From NCBI GenBank assembly GCA_012295275.1, contig CM022670.1, positions 4,984,764-5,048,763 on the forward strand: a DNA stretch of 64,000 nucleotides. Direction: 5' to 3'. Position numbers and translations under genes: made by a program. The notes below the pieces were generated by a model. It did not search any database, was not told the origin of the DNA, and saw only the letters and a program-made list of their open reading frames with translations. Positions 33,544 through 48,651 of the stretch are shown here, one piece after another (the first letter of the stretch is position 1; every line of letters begins with the position of its first letter). The stretch comes from Chrysomallon squamiferum (lineage: Eukaryota; Mollusca; Gastropoda; Neomphalida; Peltospiridae).

Positions 33544-36500
33544 TGAAGAAGAAAAAGGGTCATCCACTTAGTTTCACAGACAATTTGTTTGGGTTTTTTG
33601 TCTGTTTTTAAGATGCCATGAATGCAAGATTACATACCAATTTTTTGAACAGATAAAAATATAAAAATAATAATAATAAATTACAAAATTAAAATTAGAA
33701 TCAGGATTGACAGTTGATTTCAGTATTAGACATTTTATATCAGATAACATTTTTGATATTCAGTAATATCAATTATTTCATATCATACAAAATCCTTAAT
33801 TTTATTTGGTTTATTAAACATATTTGTATCTTTTTCTTCCCTCTTGTTACATCATAATTGTTAATTTTATTGGGGTTGTTTATTTTTGTATTTGTATAAA
33901 GTACGAGGTGTTGTGTAAGTCGCTGAATAATACCAAGTTTATCATTGGCCATTGTATGTTACGAGTTTCTCTTCACTTTACTGCATCATTTTAAATTGTT
34001 ATTAATTCATAAAAAAATCAAATATTCTGTAACTTGAGTGCAATAAAGTTAAATGAGATATATCATCTAATTGTATCTCAGATTACTTGATGTTTACTTT
34101 TTTTTTTTAAATAAATATGCAGCATATTATTAAATATTTAAAGATTTTTTGAAATTGCCATTCTTTTTTAAAACTGAGACATTTCTGTTTCTTACTTTAT
34201 TTTATTGCATAAATTCAGACATTTGACTTTATATTTTTATTTTGAAAATGAAATAAGATTTTGAATTGTTTCTATGCATACCCTGACATGAAACAGAATT
34301 TTATGAACGACAGCAAAGATGAGTTAACTTCTTGTTTATTTTAATGTGTGCTTTTAGAATGCAACAACATTTTTTTCTTTTCTTTCTTATAGCAGATAAT
34401 TTTAAAAATGGAGAAAATATGCATAAAAACTTTTAAAAAAAATCTCTGACATCTGGATTTTAATTTTTTTTATTGGTGTGTGAGAGGCTTAATTTTAATC
34501 AAAATGCAATTGTGATAACGTTTAATACATTAGGAGAGCATTGCAGATTGCCTTAACTTTCCTAAAATAAAAAATTATGTATGTATTTGTGAAAGAAGGC
34601 ATAATAAAAACATTGAATGTTGTTATATGTCAATATATACATTCATACTATTAAATACTGAAAAATTGTTTGTTCCAACATTTTGTTATGCATTCATTTG
34701 TATGGTTATTTTTTATTTATCAGCATCATGCTTGAAATTTGTAAAATGAAGTATCCATTACAAATACCTGTTTAACAACACCTCCACATGTAATTATATT
34801 CAGTTGTTAGTATGAAGATTATTCCTTCTTCTTGTTTCTTTTTTGTTGTAAAATTGATTTCAAAGACAAAAATATTTGATTTGGTTTTTATTCAACCATT
34901 GAATATAGTCCACTTGGAAATGGGCTGGACATTTTTAAAATATACAAGTTTTTTCCCGTGTTTTTTTTAATTTTTTTTTAAATTTATTATTTTTTAACAA
35001 TGTAAATTTTCTGGGGGTTTTTCTTGTGGTTTTTTTTTTTTTTTTTTTTTGGAGCAGTGCATAACATTACTATAAATTTTAATGTTTTTCTTTTTAACAC
35101 TTGGTTTTGGTAAAACTAATATTTGTTCTTTGTAAATTATTATCTTGCAAAAAATAATTATTGCTTTGTTGCTGCTATTGTCGTTAGCATTTATGTTATA
35201 GCTGCTAGTAGTTGTGTGTTCTATTATGCACTATATCTGTACAGCCAGTGTGTTTCATTTGTGTGGGCTTGAAAATATTTATGCTTTGTGATGTCTGAAG
35301 CTTTTACTTTTTAATTTGTGTATAATGTGTATATTTATTTAATATTGGTTTTACTTTTTCTTCATCAAATTGTTTGACATTGTTCAATTCAACAGGTAGT
35401 TTAAGTTTGCAATCAAATCATTTTATATAGATATATATATCTATTTATACACATAAACACATTTGATCTCCAAAAAGAAAAATGTTAAAGCAATTTCTGA
35501 TACGCATCCAAATCATGTCAGTGTTTCAATTTAATGTTAGAATTACTATTTGTTTGTTACTGGAAGTTGAGTATTAATTTCAGAAAAGATGTAATACTTT
35601 GATATATACCACAAAGCAAGTTTCATTTTATCACATAGGACTAGGTTGGTTATAGATATAGGACTTAAGAAATCATGTCAAATCTCATTTTACATTTTAT
35701 ATGCATGGATTTTATTGGAGTTCATATTAATTGTAATTTAAAAGAAACTATACATATAAAAAGTTTGATCTGGTCAGAAAACATTTTATGTGATATTCAA
35801 AGCACAAAAATGATTGCCCTTTATTTATCATTGTCTCTTTTTTTTTTTAAATATATATTGAATTATTTCCTCTTTTATTATTCTTTTTTTTTTATTGAAT
35901 AATTGATATTTATTTTATTACTATTTTAATTTTTATTTAAAATGTTTTAAAACTGCTCTTGTATGATCTCATATTTGTTGGTATTTATTCAGCTAGTTTA
36001 TGTTGGAAGTACACTAACAACTGGAGAATAAAAATAAAAAGATGTTTTATTACCAGTGTACATATAAATATCAAAATCATTATTATTTTTTTTCCCTGCC
36101 ACAAACATTTATGTTTAGAAAACTTTTTTAGTGGGATATAATTTAGTGGGGCATGTATATATTTCAAGTGGATGTAAAAAAAAAAGAAAAATTAATTTAT
36201 TTCATTATTTAAAATTTACTGCCAGCATCAGCATCATCATCATCATCATTGTTATTATTGTTATTATTATTATTTTATTGTGAAATGTAGCTGTAAATTG
36301 TGTAAATTTTTGTTGTATATATTGAAGTTGTCAGAATGTGCCTTTTTCTGTGGAGTTACAAGAATTATTCATTGAATGCACTTTGAAAACATTTATTTTA
36401 TAATTTTGTAAATTTTGACACCAAATAAAAATTGCTTTGACCACTTCCAAAGATGAAAGAAAATGTAATGCCATTCCAAAATGTAAAATTTGTTTCAGTA

Positions 36501-38372
36501 GAATGCTTTTGAACATTTTCTTGTGTCAAATGTTTAATTTTGATAATGACCAAAATAGAAATTAATAAATCATTCAATTGTTAGAACATACTTTTTACAT
36601 AATTTTTGTAATGTTTTAGATTTGACTAACAAAAATGGTGAACAAATTGTTATTTACATTTGTTTTTCAAATTTATATTTATTTTTTGTAACATTCATGT
36701 CAAAAGATTTAATCTGTTCTGTATAATAATGATCGAAATTAACTGTTTCAAATACAAACCATTGTTAATAACAAGTTTGTCATTACTGCCGCAATTTATG
36801 GCACCTATTTCATACATAGTTGTGATGTCAGAACATTAACGCAGAAATTCAATTTAATTTCATGCATGTGCACGCACACGTACACGTGTGTGTTAGTGTA
36901 CAAGTATGAATTTATACAAGAGTTTTGCCATGTGTTTACTCAGATATTAAATGTGTGTAAGAAAGAGTGGCTAAATTATTAACAGCAGCAGCAGAGATAA
37001 CTTAGATAGAAATAATTGTTTTGGTGCTATTATTAATGCATAATTTTTCTTTTTGTTTTTAAGAAATAATTTACTTTTAGTGCTGTTTCCTGAAAATATA
37101 GCATTGCACTGCATACCACTATTAATTTGTTTTTATTGTTATTAAATAAATAAATGAATAATAATTGAGGGAATTTGTTTCTTTGAAATAAAAGCATGCT
37201 AGTGGATGCCCGTAATAATGGTAAAATTCTTTCAAAATAACCTACATCATGCACAGTAATGTGTGATGCAGCAAGCAGTTTCTGTGAGCTCAAGTGAAAT
37301 TTTCTTTTTTAAATTCTTGTTAGAGGTTTTATGTTCACATTATTACCTTTGCCACATAAAATAATCATTTAAATGTTTTTAAAAATATTAGTTACAGAGT
37401 GGATTACAAAATGTTAAGTTTTTGAGTCGATTTTATGTGTTACGTGAATTAGTCCGAAATAAAAATCTAATAACGCCTTTATTTTTAAATTGATATTAGA
37501 GTTTGGTTGCACATCCTATTTCCAAACCTTCAGTCAAAGATTATCCTTAGTGTTGGTGTTATGGTTTAGTTGCATATCATATCTTCATATCTAAAGTCAG
37601 ATATCATTTTTTTTTAATGTTAGTGTTTTCAAGTTGTTGGTGCACACCTGTTTTCGTACCTTGAGTAATTATTGTTTTAACTCATTTTACTTGACAATGG
37701 TCGTGCAGATAAGTTATATGTGCTTTATTTTATTATTATTTTTTAATATCTAATCGTTTTTAGAATTACTACTACCCTCCTTTGTTTATTTTTTTTTTCT
37801 ATAGAGGTGACTAATTAGAGCTTGTAGATGTTGTTTTTTAAAAATAAAGTTAAATTTAATGTTATATTTCTTTGTTTTGTTTATTTTAGAACGTGTGTGT
37901 GTGTAACACTGTATTAATCAAACTGATGCAAAGATTCAGTCAAGTAGATAACCATACTATAACCATGAAAATATAACTTTTCAGTAATTATTATTGCATA
38001 TATTTTCAACATTAATGTAATTTTGACATTTTCATTCTAATAATAATAATAATAATATATATATATACATATCAATTGATTTGAAAAAAGTAGGTAAATA
38101 TCTGATGAGGAAAAAAAGGATTTTGGAGAATATATGTGAATAAATGAATAAACATTTGTAAAAATATGCAATTTTTATTAAATAAAAAATGTTTTGGAAA
38201 GTCTTTGATATGTAGTTTGCTGAAGCAAAAATCATATGATATTTGATATGCCTATGAAAATATTGACTGGAATGTGAAAAGCTTAATGAACCAAAATGAG
38301 GTGAATTGGTTTTGTAGTTCACTGGTACTCAGATGAGTTAACTATAAGTTAAGATTTAGCTTTATCTGTAGT

Positions 38373-38422
<50 letters not shown>

Positions 38423-39116
38423 GTGATTTTGTGCATTGGAAATCTGATTTTAAAAATTCATTTTGTTACAATTAAATTCATTATGTTGTGAAATTACATC
38501 TGAAAAAACTTCATACATTTCAACACACTTGCATCACGTTACACTGAACAACTTAAAATCGTTATATTTCTGGAAATTATTTCACAAACAGAACAGCAAA
38601 CTATTATTAATATCATCATCATCATCATTATGAAAAAATTACAAAAGAAAGAAAAAGTTTACTTTTAAAATTTAATTTTAGTCTAGCGAAAGACACAAAA
38701 ACTTCTGACGCAATCGATTGTCTAAACAAAGCGAATAGGATAAATACAAATTAAAAAGGACAGCAATTTCAATGAAAAAGAAAGAAAAAGAAAAGGTCCA
38801 TACATCAGAACGAAAACAATAATAAAATGACGATATCTTTGACATTAATTACGTATGACAACAAACGTAAGAAATATTAATATATTTATTTTTTTGTCAT
38901 GAAAAATTCAGAAAGGGAAACCCAAAAACAGGTGTTTTCTATATTTAGATTATGGGATTACATCCCTTGTTCTTGACGTCATCGGCATCTTTATATGGTA
39001 CTAGTGAAACAACTACATACAAGCAATGTTATTCACACTCCGTTAATTAATTAAGTATGAAAACAAATAATTATTTAATTTATTTATTTGTTCCTCCACA
39101 CATTATTTATTTACCA

Positions 39117-39163
<47 letters not shown>

Positions 39164-39798
39164 GTAACAACAACAACAACAAACTTCAGTGCAACTATTA
39201 CATATAATTTGATGTTAAGTTTATTAACGCTAAAGCAATAATTCAATCATTGCTTTGTAAAATAAATTGAATGTGTATTTAATTTTATGTGTGAGTGAAT
39301 GCATATTTTTGTACGTGTGTATACTAGTATGTAATAACTGATAAATAAATAAAATTCAGATATATAGTACTGTTTATGAAGCTGAGTAATCTAGGATTAT
39401 CACAACTGGTGTCTTTTCTTTGAAGCATTTTTTATCTGTTATTATTTTAAGGATAATAACGACCATGATACGAAACATTAATCATTTACATTTGTATGCC
39501 AGATCACTATCAAATTATCTACTTATTTTCATTTGATTCATGCTTAATAAACGTTCTACGGTACGTTCATGACGTTGAAAAAAAGAAAAAGAAAAAATGC
39601 TTACTGTTGAGGTATAGCATGCCGACAGACTGTTGTGTGTAACAGTGGGTGGTTGTGTTTTAGACATTATTGTGTTTTTATACACAACAACCCGGATGTA
39701 GACGTCAGGCACAGAAAAGTCGTAGTTGTCATACAAGGAAAAAACTGAGATAAATAACTTTAAAACGTGTAGACTTTTGTTTTTGAAGTGTTATTAAC
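31778..39798. other. Long AT-rich 3' UTR and intergenic stretch
   Basis: Eight kilobases with no convincing exon on either strand. The first part is probably ANKRD10 3' UTR; several AATAAA words occur, one near 34022. Repeats include an (AT)n run (about 32180-32214), a 33-base A run (about 33509-33541), and AAT arrays (about 38374-38421 and 39118-39161). A palindromic TGACGTCA lies at 38974-38981, about 820 bases before the E2 gene start. Short open frames here have no motif. Confidence 0.6.
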
Positions 39799-42700
39799 AT
39801 GACTACTCCAGCTAGAAGAAGGCTAATGCGTGATTTTAAGAGGTATCAATTTCTGTTAACTTAATTTGCAACATTACAGTTATTGTCCTACCGTAATCTC
39901 TCCATAACAATCCAAAATGGACGCTTTTGTGTACAGTCAAGTTATTATGGATAAATCAGCTAGTGTTTTCGGAACTACTCTGTAGAAAAATATGTATGAG
40001 AGGTAATGAATTAAATTTAAATGTTAAAGTTTCTTTATTCTGTCCTATTAGATTACAAGAAGACCCACCTGCTGGAGTGAGTGGAGCCCCAACTGAGACG
40101 AATATAATGGTGTGGAATGCTGTGATATTTGGGTGAGATTTTTGATCAATTTAATCACTGTATTTTGTATTGAAAATCCATGTAAACGGACATATTTCGT
40201 GTTTTAAATTCATTAATAATATATTTGCTAAAATAGGTGAAACTATATTAATAACGTTTTATATAAAAAAGAAATTAAAGGAATAATATTAATAATAAGT
40301 ACAATAATATTACTGTAAGTGTAACTATTAAAATAAATATGATGTATTTGATAATTCATTTCATAATTAATTAATCATGTTAGCAGTAACGTTGTAAAAT
40401 TTCATAAAATGCTGCTGTTTCGGCATATATTTAAGCAATTATACTAAACATCATCTAATGTCTTACAAAAATTCTGTTTTTAAATACAAGTTTCACAGTT
40501 TGCTGTTGTCATTGTTTTGTCTTTGTGCAAAAGAAAATTATTTTATCCATAATAATTAAAATTTAGATTAGTTACTTTCTTTAGTTTCTTCATTCTTGGC
40601 ATTTTTATTTAGTAAAATTATGTGGTTATTAAAGGTAGATTTGTCATATTAAAAAAGGACATTGCTAATACAGAACATATATAAAAAAAAATGTGATGAC
40701 AAAATCTGAATGTAAACTGTTTTGTACTTAGATAAAATGGTAATAAAATTATTATGAATAAGCTTTTTCTTTTTGAAAAGGGATACTGTCATAGTAAAAC
40801 ATTAAGGTTATTATAAGAAAAAACTTTTCAAATAATTATTTTTAAGTAATTTGATACAACATGAAACTCATGTAAGGTTTTAATTCACGTATTTGTATAA
40901 ATATTAAAATAAGATTCAACAAAATTATATACTGAATTTTCTGTTTGCCGTTATTTGTATGAAATCCATTATAAAAAAGTTAAGATTTTAAGGAATGGTG
41001 TAAATGATATAATTCTAATATTTTGTTAAAAATTTTTTTATTATTTTGGGTTATGATATTGTTTCCTTTCAAACTTTTCATGAAGCCATACATAATTTTG
41101 TTTATGTCAGTTTCATAAAACCTTGACAAGTTATATAATATTTGTCATTTCATAAAAAAAATATGAAGTAAAAACAAATGAATGCTAAAATAAAACATCG
41201 AAATACATCTCATTACAGAATACATGAAATGTGTGATTAAAAAGTTGCTTTGAAATTTAATTTTAAATAATAGCATTTGTTATGTTTATATTAACAAAGT
41301 CGACAGTTTTGTTTTGAAATGGTTACCCAAATGTTTAATTTTTTAAGTACATTTAGAATATTTATATTTTCAAAAAATATATATATTTTGTTTTTTAGTC
41401 CACATGATACTCCATTTGAAGATGGCACATTCAAATTGACAATAGAATTTACAGAAGAATATCCCAATAAACCTCCTATAGTTAGATTTGTTTCAAAAAT
41501 GTTTCATCCAAATGGTAAGTGTATACTTAGTCAAATGTTAAAATCTTTTGAAACAATGCATTTACTTGGTAAACTTAGTTTGATGTCTTCATTTCTTCAA
41601 ACATTCTGATTTAATAATATTTAAAAATAAGAAAATCATTCTAAAGATGTTTCAAGTTTCTTTTAATGAATAAAATGTTATGTGTTTTATTAATTTTTAT
41701 AATTCCTAAAAGGGTTGTTTCAGAATTCAAATATTCTTTCAAGTCTGAGCTGTGCAGTTCATTAAATAATACAGTTTACAATAATTTATCAACATGATTA
41801 CCTAGCTATGTGGTAATGGTGGGTTTATTTTTCAGTGTATGCAGATGGCAGTATATGTTTAGATATTTTACAAAACAGATGGAGTCCTACATATGATGTA
41901 TCAGCCATCCTTACGTCTATTCAGGTAACTTCATTAAAAAAATCTTCAATTAAAATTGCAGCTTATTTTATTTAATTTTTTTTTTTTTTTTTTTTACAGA
42001 ATATAATCTTGGGGAATGTGTCCTTTTTTAAATAAATATTTGGAAAAAAAGAAAGTAATGATTAATTATTGGTGCTTTTATTAATAGTGATTGTATTTTT
42101 TTTACCCAGAGTGAATAACATGGTTTTATGTATAACAATGACATTTCAGAAAATATTCTTGAAGAAATAGCAGTTACACAATAAAAACACTTATTTATTT
42201 ATTATTATTATTATTTTTTACAACTTTTATCTTGACCACTTTATAAAGGAAACGTTCATTTAATGGAGTTTTTTTTAACATTTTCAACAGGAATTCCATG
42301 AATAGTATTTTACAATATTTTGTTTTTGATTTTTTTTTTGGCCTGCCATCATGTCCAGCTCATCATCATTCATCATTTTCAGTAAAGGATAACAAATTAA
42401 CACATTTGACAATTCACAGTTAATAGATAGCGTTAAAAAACTTTATATAAACCATTTAGCATTGTTAATCATAGTGTAATAAATTATTTTTAAAAATATG
42501 CAACTGTGAATAATGATAATTTGCCGTAACAAACATTTTGTTTTTTAATTTCATTTAACAGATGATTTTTAAAAAGTTTTATTAAAGCACTTAGCATTAT
42601 ATAATCATTGTGTAATAAATTATATAAAAATGTACAACTGCGAATGATAATAACAATTTCCCTTATTGTCCAACCTTTCATTTTTTTTAATAAGAAGGAA

Positions 42701-43785
42701 AAGAAACAATTAAATATAGATATGTAATTCTTATAAATATTAATTTATCAATAATTTTCACTTTCTTTACAATTCACAATTTTGTGTTTGTTGTTACTGC
42801 ACTGTCTTTGTTTGTCAGAAATTTTATAACATTTAAAACCTTTTTTGAACTTTAACCGCATAAAATTTTGTATTAAAAATAATTTATAGCACATTTCAAA
42901 AGAATAAAAAATGAAAAAATAAAGTGAAAAAAATTAATAATAATAAAAGGAGAAGAAGAAAAGAAAAATAATAATAATTTTTGAAAGTAGATTTGATTTT
43001 CTTCTTTTCTTCTTGTAGTCTCTACTTCATGATCCGAACCCTAATAGCCCAGCCAACAATGAGGCTGCCCAGTTGTATCGGGAAAACAGGCGTGAATATG
43101 AGAAAAAAGTAGCCGCAATTGTTCAGGAAAGTTGGAATGATGATGAGGAAGAGGACTGCATGGCCTCTTAGCACAAGTCTCAAAATAATTAACTTTTCAT
43201 GTAACATGGCACATTATTTTGGTAGTGGGACAGACGTGTAATGTTTTAGCTGTGTAAACTACCAATCCATCTACCAAATGCTTTATTTTTATTATTCTTT
43301 TTCTAAATTATTATTATTTTATTATTTTTTAAATTGTTGTCATTTTTGTCATAACCCACGAAGAAATTGGCACATACTGAACTTTTGGGTAAATCCATTT
43401 CCTATTTTCTATGTTTTTATTTTTTATTTGTTTTTTTAATTATTTCATATTTTTTATTTTTTTTACTTGATGATTATCTGTTATTAGGCATTTATATTTT
43501 CACTAGGCCAGCTTAGAGAACTAGATTTTAACAGTCCATAGTCCATACTAAGTTCCTATCTTTCATTCATTTTTTAAAATTTTCTTTTTTCTTGTCTGTC
43601 TTTTTTTTTTTTTTTTAATTAAGCTTCATTACTTTCAGTCTTTGTTAGATGAACCTAACCCAAACAGTCCAGCAAATAATTTAGCTGCACAGTTATATCA
43701 AGAAAATCGTCGAGAATATGAAAAGAAAGTCAAAGTTGTTGTTGAAGAAAGTTGGATTTACCTTGGTGAAGTACCAGAACGTTGA
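39799..43785 (+). CDS. UBE2A/B: Ubiquitin-conjugating enzyme E2 A/B (RAD6 homologue)
   Basis: Exons are 39799..39842, 40052..40132, 41399..41514, 41836..41924, and then either 43019..43171 (160-residue product) or 43639..43785 (158 residues). All phases agree. The protein starts [20 protein letters not shown] and keeps [18 protein letters not shown] and VSKMFHPN. The active-site Cys is in [18 protein letters not shown]. This is the RAD6 family E2, which accepts ubiquitin from E1 and, with RAD18 or RNF20/40-type E3s, modifies PCNA and histone H2B in the nucleus. Human UBE2A/B have 152 residues, so both forms are slightly long. The first 110 residues are common to both products; the isoforms differ in the last helices and tail. 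Exon 43639..43785 is followed by AATAAA at about 43819. Confidence 0.95.
42430..42665. repeat. Two-copy tandem repeat in the E2 intron
   Basis: A unit of about 105 bp at 42432-42540 recurs at about 42560-42665. Shared words in order are TTTAGCATT/CTTAGCATT, GTGTAATAAATTAT and GCAACTGTGAAT/ACAACTGCGAAT. It is non-coding, in the intron before the last-exon pair. Confidence 0.6.
43019..43171 (+). CDS. UBE2A/B: UBE2A/B last exon, version A (acidic tail)
   Basis: Acceptor TCTTCTTGTAG, phase 0. It encodes 50 residues from [20 protein letters not shown] to an acidic tail, [12 protein letters not shown]. The final helix is close to the vertebrate SAIVEQSWND ending. I saw no AATAAA before the second copy. 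Confidence 0.85.
   Translation, partial: SLLHDPNPNSPANNEAAQLYRENRREYEKKVAAIVQESWNDDEEEDCMAS
43639..43785 (+). CDS. UBE2A/B: UBE2A/B last exon, version B (non-acidic tail)
   Basis: Acceptor TTACTTTCAG, phase 0. It encodes 48 residues from [20 protein letters not shown] to a different tail, [10 protein letters not shown], then TGA. The [10 protein letters not shown] core is closer to the family consensus than version A. It lacks the acidic tail and has a polyadenylation signal about 35 bases after the stop. Confidence 0.85.
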   Translation, partial: SLLDEPNPNSPANNLAAQLYQENRREYEKKVKVVVEESWIYLGEVPER

Positions 43786-46547
43786 TCCTGTAATTTTTGT
43801 TTGTTCTGAAATTTTGTAAATAAATTTCACGCTTTGTTAGAAAGGCTCATACTCTTTGGAACCCAGCTCAGTTAATATTTCACTAACAACCAAGCCCACT
43901 TAAAAAAAGAACAGTTGGGTTCCAGCAAAAGAAGAAAAAGTTTGATGATCTTTCTTTCTGATTTGTTTTCAGAATTTTAGAATTGTTTTTAAATAATAAC
44001 AGAGTTTAACAAAATAAACAATACAGACTGGTTTTATTTTTTATTATTACTATTAAAGGGAATCTCAGTTCATTAAGCCAAAATTATTATTATTATTATT
44101 TTTTTTTTTTCAAAAACCAGACCTGGTGAATTTTGTTTTAAAGACTTGTCATTATCAGATTATGTGTAAACGTTTTATTAATTTATTATTATTATTCTTT
44201 TCCCCACTGACATGGCACAAAAAAATTAAAACGATAAAATGTAAATTATTAGACAGTAGGCAGGAAACTTTTCTCATGCCACTAAAATTTTCTACAGTTA
44301 AGAAAATGAAAAAAAAATGAAAATGAAGGGGGAAAAAGAAGAAGAAAAAAAAAAAAAGAGTTAAAATTGTGCCATGAATTGTCTGGCAGGACTGATGACT
44401 CGACTGCATTATTTATTATAAGAGTTGTGTTCCTGGCAGATTTCCTAATCATAATTTTCTAATGTTATTTAGCGAGATTTTGATATTGAATGATTTGACT
44501 TTTGCTTGTTTCTAAAGATTGGAACAGTTTTTAAAAATGAATTATAACAGCGTTTAATGTAATATAAATTTAAAAAAGAAAAGAGGAATGTTTATGCCAG
44601 TTTCCATGGCTGCTGCTTGTAGTGTTTCAACTATTGTCGCGTTAACCAGTGAACATGTTAAGTGGAAGTATTCGTAATTTAGATAGTGAAAGACTGGAGT
44701 TAATAAGCCAGTTTGATTTTTGAAAACAATTTTTAATGTTAAAAATTCCTAAATTTATATTGTGATGTTACACACAGTCTGTCTTCATCTGCAAGTTCCA
44801 ATGGCCCATTCTTTTTTTATTTTTTTATTTGTTCTTAATGTGTGCCATTATTTTATTACTTCCTTGAGAAAAATACATCGTTCATTATTTATATTTTTGT
44901 TGTGATAATAATAGCATATTTTTAATATAAAAAAATCTGTGTGCTGTTACTAAAAGCAGTGAAAAGAAAGAAATACCTTACACCAAAATAAAATTATTTT
45001 AGGATTTATACTGTATTTGGAAAAATAAAATAATATATATGTAAACACAAGTCAGATTTAGTTCATGTACATCACTATTAGTGTATTGGAGTATTGGTCA
45101 TTGGTGCCTTTTAGTTGATATACACAGTGATGTACATCAATTATTTGGAAATGTTTTTAAGTGTGCTATGTACATGATGGTGTATTTATTTGCAGATGTT
45201 CAAGGGGTTTTGAAAGAATTATATTTTCAAATCAAAGATGTAATTATACATGTGTACAGACTGCTTATATACATGTAATCATGTATTTATCAGTTACGTA
45301 CAAATTGAACAATGTGTATTTGGTGCCATCCTTGTGAAGTGGTAACCCTTTCCCGATACATACTTGTAACTAACAAGTTTAATTTATATTCTGCAGAAAT
45401 TGCTTAAAGCTGTTGTTTTTTTTCTATTCTATTCTTATGTAATGTTTTTAGTAAATGGATTTCAGGCTAAAAGAGAAATAGTTAAAATCTTATGAGGGTC
45501 GTTGCTTTATGTGAACTTGTTTTGTAAATCTGTATGGAATGCACAGGCAATACTTGTGTTCATAAGACTATAAGTCTTTCTGTAGTACTGTACAAAGTGT
45601 AATAAATAACATAACTAATTTTCATGTGTTGTCTTGCTTTGAAAGCTGGGATGTAGATATCAGCCTGAAGCTGAGTGAATTCATTGATGATCTGTGATAG
45701 GGTGGTCAGAGCTGCAGGAAATACATTTGTTCTTATTGGTAGCACTCACTCAGGATAGGAAGATGACATTCACAAGAAATATTAGTTAATAATAGATCTT
45801 TACATATCAAAGGTAGCTTACCAGTTGGATGCGTAACCTCGGAATTGTTGAAATTATAACACTTGCACAGTTCTTAAAAGAAGAAAATTTGTAGTCTGAC
45901 TGCTATTGATTGTTAAAAAAAACGAGAGGATGCAGATATTTACATTTTAATGTTTGACATTATTTGAATTTTTTTTCTAAAAATTGTGGAACTGAAAATT
46001 AATTTCTAATGTTAGAAGACTAACAACATCAGAGATCCATGAAATGGAATTTACTAGTGATATTCATGATGGTTTAAAAAAAAAAAAATAATTTAAAATA
46101 AAATGGACAAATAGGATTATGATCCTCTGGTACAACAGTGTACACTGGAGAATGCAGAGCTGTGAATACTAAAATAATTACAGCTTACCGATGAAGCAGG
46201 TAATAACAACTCCATGACTGTTTACTATATGAAACTTTTTCCTGCACAAATGAAGACAGAAATAAATGTGAATGATAAAGAATCTTCAAACTGCCTCTTT
46301 ACTTCTTGTAAATGATCCTTGATATCCACTGCAGTTTTAATTCCTATGTTGAAAGGAAATGATCCAAATTGAAAATGTACGATAAATGCCCTACAAAGGT
46401 CTTAAGTGATAAATATTTTTTGTAAGAAAACTAATCACAGATTATTAAAAGGAGATGTGCACATATTTTATATCAATAATGTCGTACAATGGTTTGTTAA
46501 TGTCACATATGTTTGCTATTCAAGTGAAGTAATAAATAAATAATGCA
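43786..46547. other. Intergenic region between convergent genes
   Basis: It contains the 3' UTR of the E2 transcript and the 3' flank of the minus-strand UFSP2. The DNA is AT-rich with short simple repeats. I see no exon with coding motifs. Confidence 0.55.
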
Positions 46548-48599
46548 TCAAATAGCTTTAGGTCTCTGTGGCATGCACAGATTGTAATGAGCTTTGTTGT
46601 CCCAGAAGTCTGGTCCCTTCCATCCACACCAACCCTGCAGAAATAAACACTTCGTCTTTAAATATTGTTTTTAAATATACGGATATACTAAATATGAAAT
46701 AGCTTTACACTGCAATTCATTCCCAATTTTTTTTATTATTATAATTATTATGTCAGATTATTCTAATATAGTTACTTTTTAATTGTGCATATTTATTACT
46801 TTTTTTTAAACTATTATTTTTTAAAGGAATTGAGAGAAACAAATTCAACATTAATACAAATAAACAACACTGTCAGAAAAAGACTTTCTAATGACAAACT
46901 AAATTTCATACAGTTTATTGTTTCCCTAAAGAAGAAATATAAACTTTTACCAGTATGTTTATTATTATCATCAGTAAAAAATTCAAGGAATCTGGATATA
47001 AAATATGTAGTACTCTAATCTAGTCCAGTCTCGAGAGAAAATCCATTGTATTTTTCTTGTATTCTTCCCATTTTTAGAAGGGCAATCTATATGCATGTAA
47101 CAAACCAGTATTTTCTTTTTTTTTCATTTTGAAAAATTAATCGCCATAATAATGCCATCCTTTTTTAAACTGCTAGACTATCCGAGTATATTAAGCATAT
47201 TCTCTTTTGTATATTTTATGAGATAGGATAATGAACCCACCTTCTCTTGTATAACTTTTAAATCCTCTCCACCTGTAAAATGTGGATCAAGAATGAGAAA
47301 TTTAACATCTCCAGTAACCTCGTTGAAGTCCACACCAAGTATTGTGTGAGCCAGAACTCCGCCACCTGTCAAAAATAAAAACAACAATATACACAGTAGT
47401 ATATGATTAAAATTGTAGTTAGTTCTAAAAACTGCCATATGATGACGATTGTAACAAAATAATTAAAAATGCTCTTTGTATTGATAAGAGTAGTAAGTAA
47501 TGAAATTTATTATCATCATAAATTTTTCTCATATATATAAAATTATTCTGATAAACCTGTTTGTGATCAAATAAAATTAACAAATATCCTCAAACATGTA
47601 TGTGTTATATCTGATTTATAAATTTAAGTATTTTGTAACACTGTTAAAACTATTTCCATTTGCTATTACTGTTTTGAAAGCAAACATGGATCAAAAATAA
47701 TAATGCCTTATTCCATAATTAAATACAAATTTAAAAATAAATTAAAATAGTATAGCGATAAACAATCCTTATAACTACTAACCTATCATTATCGGCGAGC
47801 CTTGAGTGATAAAGTGATTACAGAGTTCTCTCCCTTTACCAGCCAATTCTGAACCCTGGCTGACACTCATAATTTTTGATGTCACCTATGTTAAAAACAC
47901 ATAAAAATAGACTTAAAATAAAATTTTATAAAATAAAATGAAAATAATAATAATACAGAGCTAATAAAATATTATATATGCATACTATATTCAGATTTCT
48001 GGAACATTTTAGTTAAAATTCAGTTATTTATGTAAGCCTATGGGGCTTTCTTAATTTATTTTTTATTTGTGTTTATTCTTTCCTTTGTTTTATGTGTATT
48101 TGATTTTTATCACCTTACTATGTTTTACTGTTAACAATGGTTTGAAATGATAAAAAGAGCTAAAGAATGTTCACCACAGCAAGGGCTACTTTAATATATT
48201 TACTACACATTTTCCCCATGTCAGTAAATAAACAAAAAATAGTGTTAGATGAAATAGTCTGGGTAACCTGAATAATCTTTTAATCTTGATATTAACAGAA
48301 TGATGCTTTATCACTTCTGCAGTTTTCACTGTAACCTTCAGGGAGATATATAACAAAAAACAAAAAAACAATGCTTCCTATTTTTTGTTCTGCTTTCCAT
48401 TTCTCTCTTTTCCTGAATTTTGACACTCTTTTGTCTGTATGTTTGTATGTTTGTAATTTTATGTACCTGTATCAAATGCTCAAGACAGAAGCTGACTTCT
48501 AGCGATCCTATCCACTGTCTGCTTCCAACAAATGATGAATTCTTGTCACCAACATCTACCAGAGCCTGCAGTAATAACAATAACAATAACAATAACATC

Positions 48600-48651
<52 letters not shown>

